NCBI GenBank assembly: GCA_963580455.1
Contig: OY756969.1
Location: 23,966,760 to 24,030,759 of the forward strand
Direction: 5' to 3'
DNA length: 64,000 nt
From: Euonymus europaeus
Lineage: Eukaryota; Streptophyta; Magnoliopsida; Celastrales; Celastraceae
Of this stretch, positions 39,788-52,163 are shown piece by piece. The position numbers were made by a program, and so were the translations under genes. Numbering within the stretch: the first letter of the stretch is position 1; every line of letters starts with the position of its first letter. The notes beneath the pieces are model-generated. The model was given only the letters and a program-made list of their open reading frames with translations. It was not told the origin of the DNA and ran no database searches.

Positions 39788-40825
39788 ACTCGGAGTCAAC
39801 GGATATTCATAAAACCGTTTACGTAAAGAAACCACATTTCGCGGCTAACTAGGTGAAACGAGACCTACTAGCCCCGAGTTCTGAAATCAAAATCCGAAAC
39901 TCCAGGATTGTAGTACTCGAAAAGTAGAGCAAAATGAAGCTGAAAATCAACGAATTCAGAACTCGGAGTCAACGGATATTCATCAAACTGTTTACGTAAA
40001 GAAACCACATTTCGCGGCTAACTAGGTTAAACAAGACCTACTAGCCACGAGTTCTGAAATCAAAATCCGAAATGCCAGGATTGTAGAGCACGAAAAGTAG
40101 TGCGAAATCAAGCTAAAAATCACCAAATTCAGAACTCGGAGTCAAAGGATATTCATAAAACCGTTTACGTAAAGAAACCACATTTCGCGGCTAACTAGGT
40201 GAAACGAGACCTACTAGCCACGAGTTCTGAAATCAAAATCCGAAACGACAGGATTGTAGAGCTCAAAAAGTAGTGCGAAATCAAGCTAAAAATCACCGAA
40301 TTCAGAACTCGGAGTCAAGGGATATTCATAAAACCGTTTACGTAAAGAAACCACATTTTGCGGCTAACTAGGTGAAACGAGACCTACTAGCCACGAGTTC
40401 TGAAATCAAAATCCGAAATGCCAGGATTGTAGAGCTCGAAAAGTAGTGCGAAATCAAGCTAAAAATCACCGAATTCAGAACTCGGAGTCAACGGATATTC
40501 ATAAAACCGTTTACGTAAAGAAACCACATTTCGTGGCTAACCAGGTGAAACGAGACCTACAAGCCACGAGTTCTGAAATCAAAATCCGAAACACCAAGAT
40601 TGTAGAGCTCGAAAAGTAGTGCGAAATCAAGCTAAAAATCACCTAATTCAGAACTCGGAGTCAATGGATATTCATAAAACCGTTTACGTAAAGAAACCAC
40701 ATTTCGCGGCTAACTAGGTGAAACGAGACCTACTAGCCACGAGTTGTGAAATCAAAATCCGAAATGCCAGGATTGTAGAGCTCGAAAAGTAGTGCGAAAT
40801 CAAGGTAAAAATCACCGAATTCAGA
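39788..40825. repeat. 8-mer HOR, partial 6-mer copy (right edge)
   Basis: This copy contains m1 to m6 and then stops. The next monomer (40826) has CCCAGAG and AACTCC with GAAGCTGAAAATC, a divergent m1-like form instead of m7. m4 here carries TTTTGCGG. This marks the right limit of the 42-monomer 8-mer block. Confidence 0.92.
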
Positions 40826-42383
40826 ACTCGGAGTCAACGGATATTCATAAAACCGTTTACGTAAAGAAACCACATTTCGCGGCTAACTAGGTGAAATGAG
40901 ACCTACTAGCCCAGAGTTCTGAAATCAAAATCCAAAACTCCAGGATTGTAGAGCTCGAAAAGTAGTGCGAAATCAAGCTGAAAATCACCGAATTCAGAAC
41001 TCGGAGTCAACGGATATTCATAAAACCGTTTACGTAAAGAAACCACATTTCGCGGCTAACTAGGAGAAACGAGACCTACCAGCCACGAGTTCTGAAATCA
41101 AAATCCGAAACGCCAGGATTGTAGGACACGAAAAGTAGTGCGAAATCAAGCTAAAAATCACCAAATTCAGAACTCGGAGTCAAAGGATATTCATAAAACC
41201 GTTTACGTAAAGAAACCACATTTCGCGGCTAACTAGATGAAACGAGACCTACTAGCCACGAGTTCTGAAATCAAAATCCGAAACGACAGGAATTGTAGAC
41301 CTCAAAAAGTAGTGCGAAATCAAGCTAAAAATCTCCGAATTCAGAACTTGGAGTCAAGGGATATTCATAAAACCGTTTACGTAAAGAAACCACATTTCGC
41401 GGCTAACTAGGTGAAACGAGTCCTAATAGCCACGAGTTCTGAAATCAAAATCCGAAACGCCAGGATTGTAGAGCTCGAAAAGTAGTGCGAAATCAAGCTA
41501 AAAATCACCGAATTCATAACTCGCAGTCAACGGATATTCATAAAACCTTTTACGTAAAGAAACGACATTTCGTGGCTAACCAGGTGAAACGAGACTTACA
41601 AGCCACGAGTTCTGAAATCAAAATCCGAAACTCCAGGATTGTAGAGCTCGAAAAGTAGTGCGAAATCAAGCTAAAAATCACCTAATTCAGAACTCGGAGT
41701 CAATGGATATTCATAAAACCGTTTACGTAAAGAAACCACATTTCGCGGCTAACTAGTTGAAACGAGACCTACTAGCCACGAATTCTTAAATCAAAATCCG
41801 AAATGCCAGGATTGTAGAGCTCGAAAAGTAGTGCAAAATCAAGCTAAAAATCACCGAATTCAGAACTCGGAGTCAACGGATATTCATAAAACCGTTTACG
41901 TAAAGAAACCACATTTCGCGGCTAACTAGGTGAAACGTGACCTACTAGCCACGAGTTCTGAAATCAAAATCCGAAATGACAGGATTGTAGAGCTCAAAAA
42001 GTAGTGCGAAATCAAGCTAAAAATCACCGAATTAAGAACTCGGAGTCAAGGGATATTCATAAAACCGTTTACGTAAAGAAACCACATTTCGCGGCTAACT
42101 AGGTGAAACGAGACCTACTAGCCACGAGTTCTGAAATCAAAATCCGAAACGCCAGGATTGTAGAGCTCGAAAAGTAGTGCGAAATCAAGCTAAAAATCAC
42201 CTAATTCAGAACTCGGAGTCAACGGATATTCATAAAACCGTTTACGTAAAGAAACCACATTTCGTGGCTAACCAGGTGAAACGAGACCTACAAGCCACGG
42301 GTTCTGAAATCAAAATTCGAAACGCCAGGATTGTAGAGCTCGAAAAGTAGTGCGAAATCAAGCTAAAAATCACCTTATTCAGA
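40826..42383. repeat. Nine mixed monomers between HOR blocks
   Basis: These nine units (1558 bp; one extra base in AGGAATTGTAG near 41,291) carry more private substitutions than the HORs on either side, for example GGAGAAACG, GAGTCCTAATAGCC, TAGTTGAAACG and AAACGTGACC. Several look like older relatives of the 8-mer members: TCAAAGG, TCAAGGG, TTCGTGG and CTACAAGCC types recur in order. No gene is visible. Confidence 0.85.
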
Positions 42384-45300
42384 ACTCGGAGTCAATGGAT
42401 ATTCATAAAACCGTTTACGTAAAGAAACCACATTTCGCTGCTAACTAGGTGAAATGAGACCTACTAGCCACGAGTTCTGAAATCAAAATCCGAAATGCCA
42501 GGATTGTAGAGCTCGAAAAGTAGTGCGAAATCAAGCTAAAAATCACCGAATTCAGAACTCGGAGTCAACGGATATTCATAAAACCGTTTACGTAAAGAAA
42601 CCACATTTCGCGGCTAACTAGGTGAAACGAGACCTACTAGCCACGAGTTCTGAAATCAAAATCTGAAATGCCAGGATTGTAGAGCTCGAAAAGTAGTGTG
42701 AAATCAAGCTAAAAATCACCGAATTCAGAACTCGGAGTCAACGGATATTCATAAAACCGTTTACGTAAAGAAACCACATTTCGCGGCTAACTAGGTGAAA
42801 CGAGACCTACTAGCCCCGAGTTCTGAAATCAAAATCCGAAACTCCAGGATTGTAGAGCTCGAAAAGTAGAGCAAAATGAAGCTGAAAATCAACGAATTCA
42901 GAACTCGGAGTCAACGTATATTCATCAAACTGTTTACGTAAAGAAACCACATTTCGCGGCTAACTAGGTCAAACGAGACCTACTAGCCACGAGTTCTGAA
43001 ATCAAAATCCGAAACGCCAGGATTGTAGAGCACGAAAAGTAGTGCGAAATCAAGCTAAAAATCACCAAATTCAGAACTCGGAGTCAAAGGATATTCATAA
43101 AACCGTTTAAGTAAAGAAACCACATTTCACGGCTAACTAGGTGAAACGAGACCTACTAGCCATGAGTTCTGAAATCATAATCCGAAACGCTAGGATTGTA
43201 GAGCTCAAAAAGTAGTGCGAAATCAAGCTAAAAATCACCGAATTCAGAACTCGGAGTCAAGGGATATTCATAAAACCGTTTACGTAAAGAAACCACATTT
43301 CGCGGCTAACTAGGTGAAACGAGACCTACTAGCCACGAGTTCTGAAATCAAAATCCGAAAAGAAACCACATTTTGCGGCTAACTAGGTGAAACGAGACCT
43401 ACTAGCCACAAGTTCTGAAATCGAAATCCAAAACGCTAGGATTGTAGAGCTCGAAAAGTAGTTTGAAATCAAGCTAAAAATCACCGAATTCAGAACTCGG
43501 AGTCAACGGATATTCATAAAACCGTTCACGTAAAGAAACCACATTTCGCGGCTAACTAGGTGAAACGAGACCTACTAGCCACAAGTTCTGAAATCAAAAT
43601 CCAAAACGCCAGGATTGTAAAGCTCGAAAAGTAGTGTGAAATCAAGCTAAAAATCACCGAATTCAGAACTCGGAGTCAACGGATATTCATAAAACCGTTT
43701 ACGTAAAGAAACCACATTTCGCGGCTAACTAGGTGAGATGAGACCTACTAGCCACGAGTTCTGAAATCAAAATCCGAAACTCCAGGATTGTAGAGCTCGA
43801 AAAGTAGTGTGAAATGAAGCTAAAAATCACCGAATTCAGAAGTCGGAGTCAACGGATATTTATAAAACCGTTTACGTAAAGAAACCACATTTCGCGGCCA
43901 ACTAGGTGAAACGAGACCTACTAGCCACGAGTTCTGAAATCAAAATCCGAAATGCCAGGATTGTAGAGCTCAAAAAGTAGTGTGAAATCAAGCTAAAAAT
44001 CACCGAATTCAGAACTCGGAGTCAACGGATATTCATAAAACCATTTACGTAAAGAAACCACATTTCGCGGCTAACTAGGTTAAACGAGACCTACTAGCCA
44101 CGAGTTCTGAAATTGAAATCCGAAATGCCTGGATTGTAGAGCTCGAAAAGTAGTGTGAAATCAAGCTAAAAATCACCAAATTCGTAACTCGGAGTCAACG
44201 GATATTCATAAAACTGTTTACGTAAAGAAACTACATTTCGCGGCTAACTAGGTGAAACGAGACCTACTAGCCACTAGTTCTGAAATCAAAATCCAAAACG
44301 CCAGGATTGTAGAGCACGAAAAGTAGTGTGAAATCAAGCTAAAAATCACCGAATTCAGAACTCGGAGTCAACGAATATTCATAAAACCGTTTACGTAAAG
44401 AAATCACATTTCGCGACTAACTAGGTGAAATGAGACCTACTAGCCACGAGTTCTGAAATCGAAATCCGAAACGCTTTTATTGTGGAGCTAGAAAAGTAGT
44501 GTGAAATCAAGTTAAAAATCACCGAATTCAGAACTCGGAGTCAACGGATATTCATAAAACCGTTCACGTAAAGAAACCACATTTCGCGGCTAACTAGGTG
44601 AAACGAGACCTACTAGCCACGAGTTCTGAAATCGAAATCCGAAACGCCTTTATTGTGGAGCTCGAAAAGTAGTTTGAAATCAAGTTAAAAATCACCGAAT
44701 TCAGAACTCGGAGTCAACGTATATTCATAAAACCGTTTACGTAAAGAAACCACATTTCGCGGCTAACTAGGTGAGATGAGACCTACTAGCCACGAGTTCT
44801 GAAATCAAAATCCGAAACGCCAGGATTGTAGAGCTCGAAAAGTAGTTTGAAATCAAGCTAAAAATCACCGAATTCAGAACTCGGAGTCAACGGATATTCA
44901 TAAAACCGTTCACGTAAAGAAACCACATTTCGCGGCTAACTAGGTGAGATGAGACCTACTAGCCACGAGTTCTGAAATCAAAATCCGAAATGCCAGGATT
45001 GTAGAGCTCGAAAAGTAGTGTGAAATGAAGCTAAAAATCACCGAATTCAGAAGTCGGAGTCAACGGATATTCATAAAACTGTTTACGTAAAGAAACCACA
45101 TTTCGCGGCTAACTAGGTGAGATGAGACCTACTAGCCACGAGTTCTGAAATCAAAATCCGAAATGCCAGGATTGTAGAGCTCGAAAAGTAGTGTGAAATG
45201 AAGCTAAAAATCACCGAATTCAGAAGTCGGAGTCAACGGATATTCATAAAACCGTTTACGTAAAGAAACCACATTTCGCGGCCAACTAGGTGAAACGAGA

Positions 45301-45916
45301 CCTACTAGCCACGAGTTCTGAAATCAAAATCCGAAATGCCAGGATTGTAGAGCTCAAAAAGTAGTGTGAAATCAAGCTAAAAATCAGCGAATTCAGAACT
45401 CGGAGTCAACGGATATTCATAAAACCATTTACGTAAAGAAACCACATTTCGCGGCTAACTTGGTTAAACGAGACCTACTAGCCACGAGTTCTGAAATCGA
45501 AATCCGAAGCGCCAGGATTGTAGAGCTCGAAAAGTAGTGTGAAATCAAGCTAAAAATCACCAAATTCGTAACTCGGAGTCAACGGATATTCATAAAACCA
45601 TTTACGTAAAGAAACCACATTTCGCGGCTAACTTGGTTAAACGAGACCTACTAGCCACGAGTTCTGAAATCGAAATCCGAAACGCCAGGATTGTAGAGCT
45701 CGAAAAGTAGTGTGAAATCAAGCTAAAAATCACCAAATTCGTAACTCGGAGTCAACGGATATTCATAAAACTGTTTACGTAAAGAAACCACATTTCGCGG
45801 CTAACTAGGGGAAACGAGACCTACTAGCCACGAGTTCTGAAATCAAAATCCGAAACGACAGGATTGTAGAGCTCAAAAAGTAGTGCGAAATCAAGCTAAA
45901 AATCACCTTATTCAGA
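42384..45916. repeat. 3533-bp HOR (19 monomers plus one composite), copy 1
   Basis: This copy starts with the TCAATGG / TTCGCTGC monomer, followed by AATGCC, CCCCGAG with AGCAAAATGAAGC, TTCATCAAACTG, TCAAAGG with TTCACGG, the composite at 43249, then monomers with TTCACGTAAAG, GGTGAGATGAG, GGCCAAC, CCATTTACG, CTTTTATTGTGG and GTGTGAAATC. The same content in the same order occurs at about 47.7-51.3 kb, where two successive composite starts (47720 and 51253) are also 3533 bp apart. Confidence 0.85.
43249..43494. repeat. Composite 246-bp unit C1
   Basis: Positions 1-112 of one monomer (with TCAAGGG) are joined directly to 40-173 of another at CCGAAAAGAAACC. This removes 100 bp (113-173 of the first and 1-39 of the second). 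The right arm has TTTTGCGG, CACAAGTTC, GAAATCGAAATCC and AACGCTAGG. The breakpoint is ambiguous over two A residues, so it has at least 2-bp microhomology. Confidence 0.96.
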
Positions 45917-46508
45917 ACTCGGAGTCAATGGATATTCATAAAACCGTTTACGTAAAGAAACCACATTTCGCTGCTAACTAGGTGAAATGAGACCTACTAG
46001 CCACGAGTTCTGAAATCAAAATCCGAAACGACAGGATTGTAGAGCTCAAAAAGTAGTGCGAAATCAAGCTAAAAATCACCAAATTCAGAACTCGGAGTCA
46101 AAGGATATTCATAAAACCGTTTACGTAAAGAAACCACATTTCACGGCTAACTAGGTGAAACGAGACCTACTAGCCACGAGTTCTGAAATCAAAATCCGAA
46201 ACGCTAGGATTGTAGAGCTCAAAAAGTAGTGCGAAATCAAGCTAAAAATCACCGAATTCAGAACTCGGAGTCAAGGGATATTCATAAAACCGTTTACGTA
46301 AAGAAACCACATTTCGCGGCTAACTAGGTGAAACGAGACCTACTAGCCACGAGTTCTGAAATCAAAATCCGAAAAGAAACCACATTTCGCGGCTAACTAG
46401 GTGAGATGAGACCTACTAGCCACGAGTTCTGAAATCAAAATCCGAAATGCCAGGATTGTAGAGCTCGAAAAGTAGTGTGAAATGAAGCTAAAAATCACCG
46501 AATTCAGA
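45052..46508. repeat. 1457-bp tandem duplication, copy 1
   Basis: Seven ordinary monomers plus composite C2 are followed immediately by seven matching monomers plus composite C3. Markers in both copies are AGTCGGAG with AACTGTTT, GGTGAGATGAG, GGCCAAC, CTTGGTTAAACG twice, TAGGGGAAACG, TTCGCTGC and TTCACGG. The true left boundary probably lies in the monomer at 44879, because the right arm of C2 copies that monomer. Confidence 0.92.
46263..46508. repeat. Composite 246-bp unit C2 (chimeric right arm)
   Basis: The left arm (TCAAGGG) and the junction CCGAAAAGAAACC are as in C1, but the right arm reads TTTCGCGG, GGTGAGATGAG and AATGCC instead of TTTTGCGG and CACAAG. It ends in the GAAATGAAGC / AGAAGTCGG form of the monomer at 44879. 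C2 is best explained as the crossover product of the 1457-bp duplication. Confidence 0.95.
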
Positions 46509-47965
46509 AGTCGGAGTCAACGGATATTCATAAAACTGTTTACGTAAAGAAACCACATTTCGCGGCTAACTAGGTGAGATGAGACCTACTAGCCACGAGT
46601 TCTGAAATCAAAATCCGAAATGCCAGGATTGTAGAGCTCGAAAAGTAGTGTGAAATGAAGCTAAAAATCACCGAATTCAGAAGTCGGAGTCAACGGATAT
46701 TCATAAAACCGTTTACGTAAAGAAACCACATTTCGCGGCCAACTAGGTGAAACGAGACCTACTAGCCACGAGTTCTGAAATCAAAATCCGAAATGCCAGG
46801 ATTGTAGAGCTCAAAAAGTAGTGTGAAATCAAGCTAAAAATCAGCGAATTCAGAACTCGGAGTCAACGGATATTCATAAAACCATTTACGTAAAGAAACC
46901 ACATTTCGCGGCTAACTTGGTTAAACGAGACCTACTAGCCACGAGTTCTGAAATCGAAATCCGAAGCGCCAGGATTGTAGAGCTCGAAAAGTAGTGTGAA
47001 ATCAAGCTAAAAATCACCAAATTCGTAACTCGGAGTCAACGGATATTCATAAAACCATTTACGTAAAGAAACCACATTTCGCGGCTAACTTGGTTAAACG
47101 AGACCTACTAGCCACGAGTTCTGAAATCGAAATCCGAAACGCCAGGATTGTAGAGCTCGAAAAGTAGTGTGAAATCAAGCTAAAAATCACCAAATTCGTA
47201 ACTCGGAGTCAACGGATATTCATAAAACTGTTTACGTAAAGAAACCACATTTCGCGGCTAACTAGGGGAAACGAGACCTACTAGCCACGAGTTCTGAAAT
47301 CAAAATCCGAAACGACAGGATTGTAGAGCTCAAAAAGTAGTGCGAAATCAAGCTAAAAATCACCTTATTCAGAACTCGGAGTCAATGGATATTCATAAAA
47401 CCGTTTACGTAAAGAAACCACATTTCGCTGCTAACTAGGTGAAATGAGACCTACTAGCCACGAGTTCTGAAATCAAAATCCGAAACGACAGGATTGTAGA
47501 GCTCAAAAAGTAGTGCGAAATCAAGCTAAAAATCACCAAATTCAGAACTCGGAGTCAAAGGATATTCATAAAACCGTTTACGTAAAGAAACCACATTTCA
47601 CGGCTAACTAGGTGAAACGAGACCTACTAGCCACGAGTTCTGAAATCAAAATCCGAAACGCTAGGATTGTAGAGCTCAAAAAGTAGTGCGAAATCAAGCT
47701 AAAAATCACCGAATTCAGAACTCGGAGTCAAGGGATATTCATAAAACCGTTTACGTAAAGAAACCACATTTCGCGGCTAACTAGGTGAAACGAGACCTAC
47801 TAGCCACGAGTTCTGAAATCAAAATCCGAAAAGAAACCACATTTTGCGGCTAACTAGGTGAAACGAGACCTACTAGCCACAAGTTCTGAAATCGAAATCC
47901 AAAACGCTAGGATTGTAGAGCTCGAAAAGTAGTTTGAAATCAAGCTAAAAATCACCGAATTCAGA
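46509..47965. repeat. 1457-bp tandem duplication, copy 2
   Basis: This copy repeats 45052-46508 monomer by monomer, ending with composite C3 (47720-47965), which keeps the usual TTTTGCGG right arm. The seven monomers look nearly identical to copy 1, indicating a recent event. Confidence 0.92.
47720..47965. repeat. Composite 246-bp unit C3
   Basis: The structure is that of C1: TCAAGGG left arm, junction CCGAAAAGAAACC, and right arm with TTTTGCGG, CACAAGTTC and AACGCTAGG. It starts the second 3533-bp interval (to C4 at 51253). Confidence 0.96.
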
Positions 47966-50900
47966 ACTCGGAGTCAACGGATATTCATAAAACCGTTCAC
48001 GTAAAGAAACCACATTTCGCGGCTAACTAGGTGAAACGAGACCTACTAGCCACAAGTTCTGAAATCAAAATCCAAAACCCCAGGATTGTAAAGCTCGAAA
48101 AGTAGTGTGAAATCAAGCTAAAAATCACCGAATTCAGAACTCGGAGTCAACGGATATTCATAAAACCGTTTACGTAAAGAAACCACATTTCGCGGCTAAC
48201 TAGGTGAGATGAGACCTACTAGCCACGTGTTCTGAAATCAAAATCCGAAACTCCAGGATTGTAGAGCTCGAAAAGTAGTGTGAAATGAAGCTAAAAATCA
48301 CCGAATTCAGAAGTCGGAGTCAACGGATATTTATAAAACCGTTTACGTAAAGAAACCACATTTCGCGGCCAACTAGGTGAAACGAGACCTACTAGCCACG
48401 AGTTCTGAAATCAAAATCCGAAATTCCAGGATTGTAGAGCTCAAAAAGTAGTGTGAAATCAAGCTAAAAATCACCGAATTCAGAACTCGGAGTCAACGGA
48501 TATTCATAAAACCATTTACGTAAAGAAACCACATTTCGCGGCTAACTAGGTTAAACGAGACCTACTAGCCACGAGTTCTGAAATTGAAATCCGAAATGCC
48601 TGGATTGTAGAGCTCGAAAAGTAGTGTGAAATCAAGCTAAAAATCACCAAATTCGTAACTCGGAGTCAACGGATATTCATAAAACTGTTTACGTAAAGAA
48701 ACTACATTTCGCGGCTAACTAGGTGAAACGAGACCTACTAGCCACTAGTTCTGAAATCAAAATCCAAAACGCCAGGATTGTAGAGCACGAAAAGTAGTGT
48801 GAAATCAAGCTAAAAATCACCGAATTCAGAACTCGGAGTCAACGAATATTCATAAAACCGTTTACGTAAAGAAATCACATTTCGCGACTAACTAGGTGAA
48901 ACGAGACCTACTAGCCACGAGTTCTGAAATCGAAATCCGAAACGCTTTTATTGTGGAGCTAGAAAAGTAGTGTGAAATCAAGTTAAAAATCACCGAATTC
49001 AGAACTCGGAGTCAACGGATATTCATAAAACCGTTCACGTAAAGAAACCACATTTCGCGGCTAACTGGGTGAAACGAGACCTACTAGCCACGAGTTCTGA
49101 AATCGAAATCCGAAACGCCTTTATTGTTGAGCTCGAAAAGTAGTTTGAAATCAAGTTAAAAATCACCGAATTCAGAACTCGGAGTCAACGTATATTCATA
49201 AAACCGTTTACGTAAAGAAACCACATTTCGCGGCTAACTAGGTGAGATGAGACCTACTAGCCACGAGTTCTGAAATCAAAATCCGAAACGCCAGGATTGT
49301 AGAGCTCGAAAAGTAGTTTGAAATCAAGCTAAAAATCACCGAATTCAGAACTCGGAGTCAACGGATATTCATAAAACCGTTCACGTAAAGAAACCACATT
49401 TCGCGGCTAACTAGGTGAGATGAGACCTACTAGCCACGAGTTCTGAAATCAAAATCCGAAATGCCAGGATTGTAGAGCTCGAAAAGTAGTGTGAAATGAA
49501 GCTAAAAATCACCGAATTCAGAAGTCGGAGTCAACGGATATTCATAAAACCGTTTACGTAAAGAAACCACATTTCGCGGCTAACTAGGTGAGATGAGACC
49601 TACTAGCCACGAGTTCTGAAATCAAAATCCGAAATGCCAGGATTGTAGAGCTCGAAAAGTAGTGTGAAATGAAGCTAAAAATCACCGAATTCAGAAGTCG
49701 GAGTCAACGGATATTCATAAAATCGTTTACGTAAAGAAACCACATTTCGCGGCCAACTAGGTGAAACGAGACCTACTAGCCACGAGTTCTGAAATCAAAA
49801 TCCGAAATGCCAGGATTGTAGAGCTCAAAAAGTAGTGTGAAATCAAGCTAAAAATCAGCGAATTCAGAACTCGGAGTCAACGGATATTCATAAAACCATT
49901 TACGTAAAGAAACCACATTTCGCGGCTAACTTGGTTAAACGAGACCTACTAGCCACGAGTTCTGAAATCGAAATCCGAAGCGCCAGGATTGTAGAGCTCG
50001 AAAAGTAGTGTGAAATCAAGCTAAAAATCACCAAATTCGTAACTCGGAGTCAACGGATATTCATAAAACCATTTACGTAAAGAAACCACATTTCGCGGCT
50101 AACTTGGTTAAACGAGACCTACTAGCCACGAGTTCTGAAATCGAAATCCGAAACGCCAGGATTGTAGAGCTCGAAAAGTAGTGTGAAATCAAGCTAAAAA
50201 TCACCAAATTCGTAACTCGGAGTCAACGGATATTCATAAAACTGTTTACGTAAAGAAACCACATTTCGCGGCTAACTAGGGGAAACGAGACCTACTAGCC
50301 ACGAGTTCTGAAATCAAAATCCGAAACGACAGGATTGTAGAGCTCAAAAAGTAGTGCGAAATCAAGCTAAAAATCACCTTATTCAGAACTCGGAGTCAAT
50401 GGATATTCATAAAACCGTTTACGTAAAGAAACCACATTTCGCTGCTAACTAGGTGAAATGAGACCTACTAGCCACGAGTTCTGAAATCAAAATCCGAAAT
50501 GCCAGGATTGTAGAGCTCGAAAAGTAGTGCGAAATCAAGCTAAAAATCACCGAATTCAGAACTCGGAGTCAACGGATATTCATAAAACCGTTTACGTAAA
50601 GAAACCACATTTCGCGGCTAACTAGGTGAAACGAGACCTACTAGCCACGAGTTCTGAAATCAAAATCTGAAATACCAGGATTGTAGAGCTCGAAAGGTAT
50701 TGCGAAATCAAGCTAAAAATCACCGAATTAAGAACTCGGAGTCAACGGATATTCATAAAACCGTTTACGTAAAGAAACCACATTTCGCGGCTAACTAGGT
50801 GAAACGAGACCTACTAGCCCCGAGTTCTGAAATCAAAATCCGAAACTCCAGGATTGTAGAGCTCGAAAAGTAGAGCAAAATGAAGCTGAAAATCAACGAA

Positions 50901-51252
50901 TTCAGAACTCGGAGTCAACGTATATTCATCAAACTGTTTACGTAAAGAAACCACATTTCGCGGCTAACTAGGTCAAACGAGACCTACTAGCCACGAGTTC
51001 TGAAATCAAAATCCGAAACGCCAGGATTGTAGAGCACGAAAAGTAGTGCGAAATCAAGCTAAAAATCACCAAATTCAGAACTCGGAGTCAAAGGATATTC
51101 ATAAAACCGTTTACGTAAAGAAACCACATTTCACGGCTAACTAGGTGAAACGAGACCTACTAGCCACGAGTTCTGAAATCAAAATCCGAAACGCTAGGAT
51201 TGTAGAGCTCAAAAAGTAGTGCGAAATCAAGCTAAAAATCACCGAATTCAGA
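47966..51252. repeat. 3533-bp HOR copy, monomers between C3 and C4
   Basis: There are nineteen ordinary monomers. Those from 47966 to 50560 parallel 43495-46089 at an offset of 4471 bp. The last five before C4 (50388 to 51252) parallel 42384-43248. The three monomers at 50561, 50734 and 50907 are the ones missing between C1 and C2. The private change GAAATACC with GAAAGGTATTG is in the unit at 50561. Confidence 0.88.
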
Positions 51253-51498
51253 ACTCGGAGTCAAGGGATATTCATAAAACCGTTTACGTAAAGAAACCAC
51301 ATTTCGCGGCTAACTAGGTGAAACGAGACCTACTAGCCACGAGTTCTGAAATCAAAATCCGAAAAGAAACCACATTTTGCGGCTAACTAGGTGAAACGAG
51401 ACCTACTAGCCACAAGTTCTGAAATCGAAATCCAAAACGCTAGGATTGTAGAGCTCGAAAAGTAGTTTGAAATCAAGCTAAAAATCACCGAATTCAGA
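51253..51498. repeat. Composite 246-bp unit C4
   Basis: The structure is that of C1 and C3, with a TCAAGGG left arm and a TTTTGCGG / CACAAG / AACGCTAGG right arm. One ordinary monomer (51499-51671) separates it from C5. Confidence 0.96.
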
Positions 51499-51671
51499 AC
51501 TCGGAGTCAACGGATATTCATAAAACCGTTCACGTAAAGAAACCACATTTCGCGGCTAACTAGGTGAAACGAGACCTACTAGCCACAAGTTCTGAAATCA
51601 AAATCCAAAACCCCAGGATTGTAAAGCTCGAAAAGTAGTGTGAAATCAAGCTAAAAATCACCGAATTCAGA

Positions 51672-51917
51672 ACTCGGAGTCAACGGATATTCATAAAACC
51701 GTTTACGTAAAGAAACCACATTTCGCGGCTAACTAGGTGAAACGAGACCTACTAGCCACGAGTTCTGAAATCAAAATCCGAAAAGAAACCACATTTTGCG
51801 GCTAACTAGGTGAAACGAGACCTACTAGCCACAAGTTCTGAAATCGAAATCCAAAACGCTAGGATTGTAGAGCACGAAAAGTAGTGTGAAATCAAGCTAA
51901 AAATCACCGAATTCAGA
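51672..51917. repeat. Composite 246-bp unit C5
   Basis: The junction and start of the right arm are the same as C1, but the left arm reads TCAACGG rather than TCAAGGG. The far right arm switches to GAGCACG and GTGTGAAATC in place of GAGCTCG and GTTTGAAATC. It directly abuts C6. Confidence 0.95.
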
Positions 51918-52163
51918 ACTCGGAGTCAACGAATATTCATAAAACCGTTTACGTAAAGAAATCACATTTCGCGACTAACTAGGTGAAACGAGACCTACTA
52001 GCCACGAGTTCTGAAATCGAAATCCGAAAAGAAACCACATTTTGCGGCTAACTAGGTGAAACGAGACCTACTAGCCACAAGTTCTGAAATCGAAATCCAA
52101 AACGCTAGGATTGTAGAGCTCGAAAAGTAGTTTGAAATCAAGCTAAAAATCACCGAATTCAGA
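51918..52163. repeat. Composite 246-bp unit C6
   Basis: The left arm is a different monomer type: TCAACGAATATT, AAATCACATTT, TTCGCGACTAAC and GAAATCGAAATCC, matching the ordinary monomers at 44360 and 48831. The junction CCGAAAAGAAACC and right arm are as in C1. The same junction with a new left arm implies exchange after the original deletion. Confidence 0.95.
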
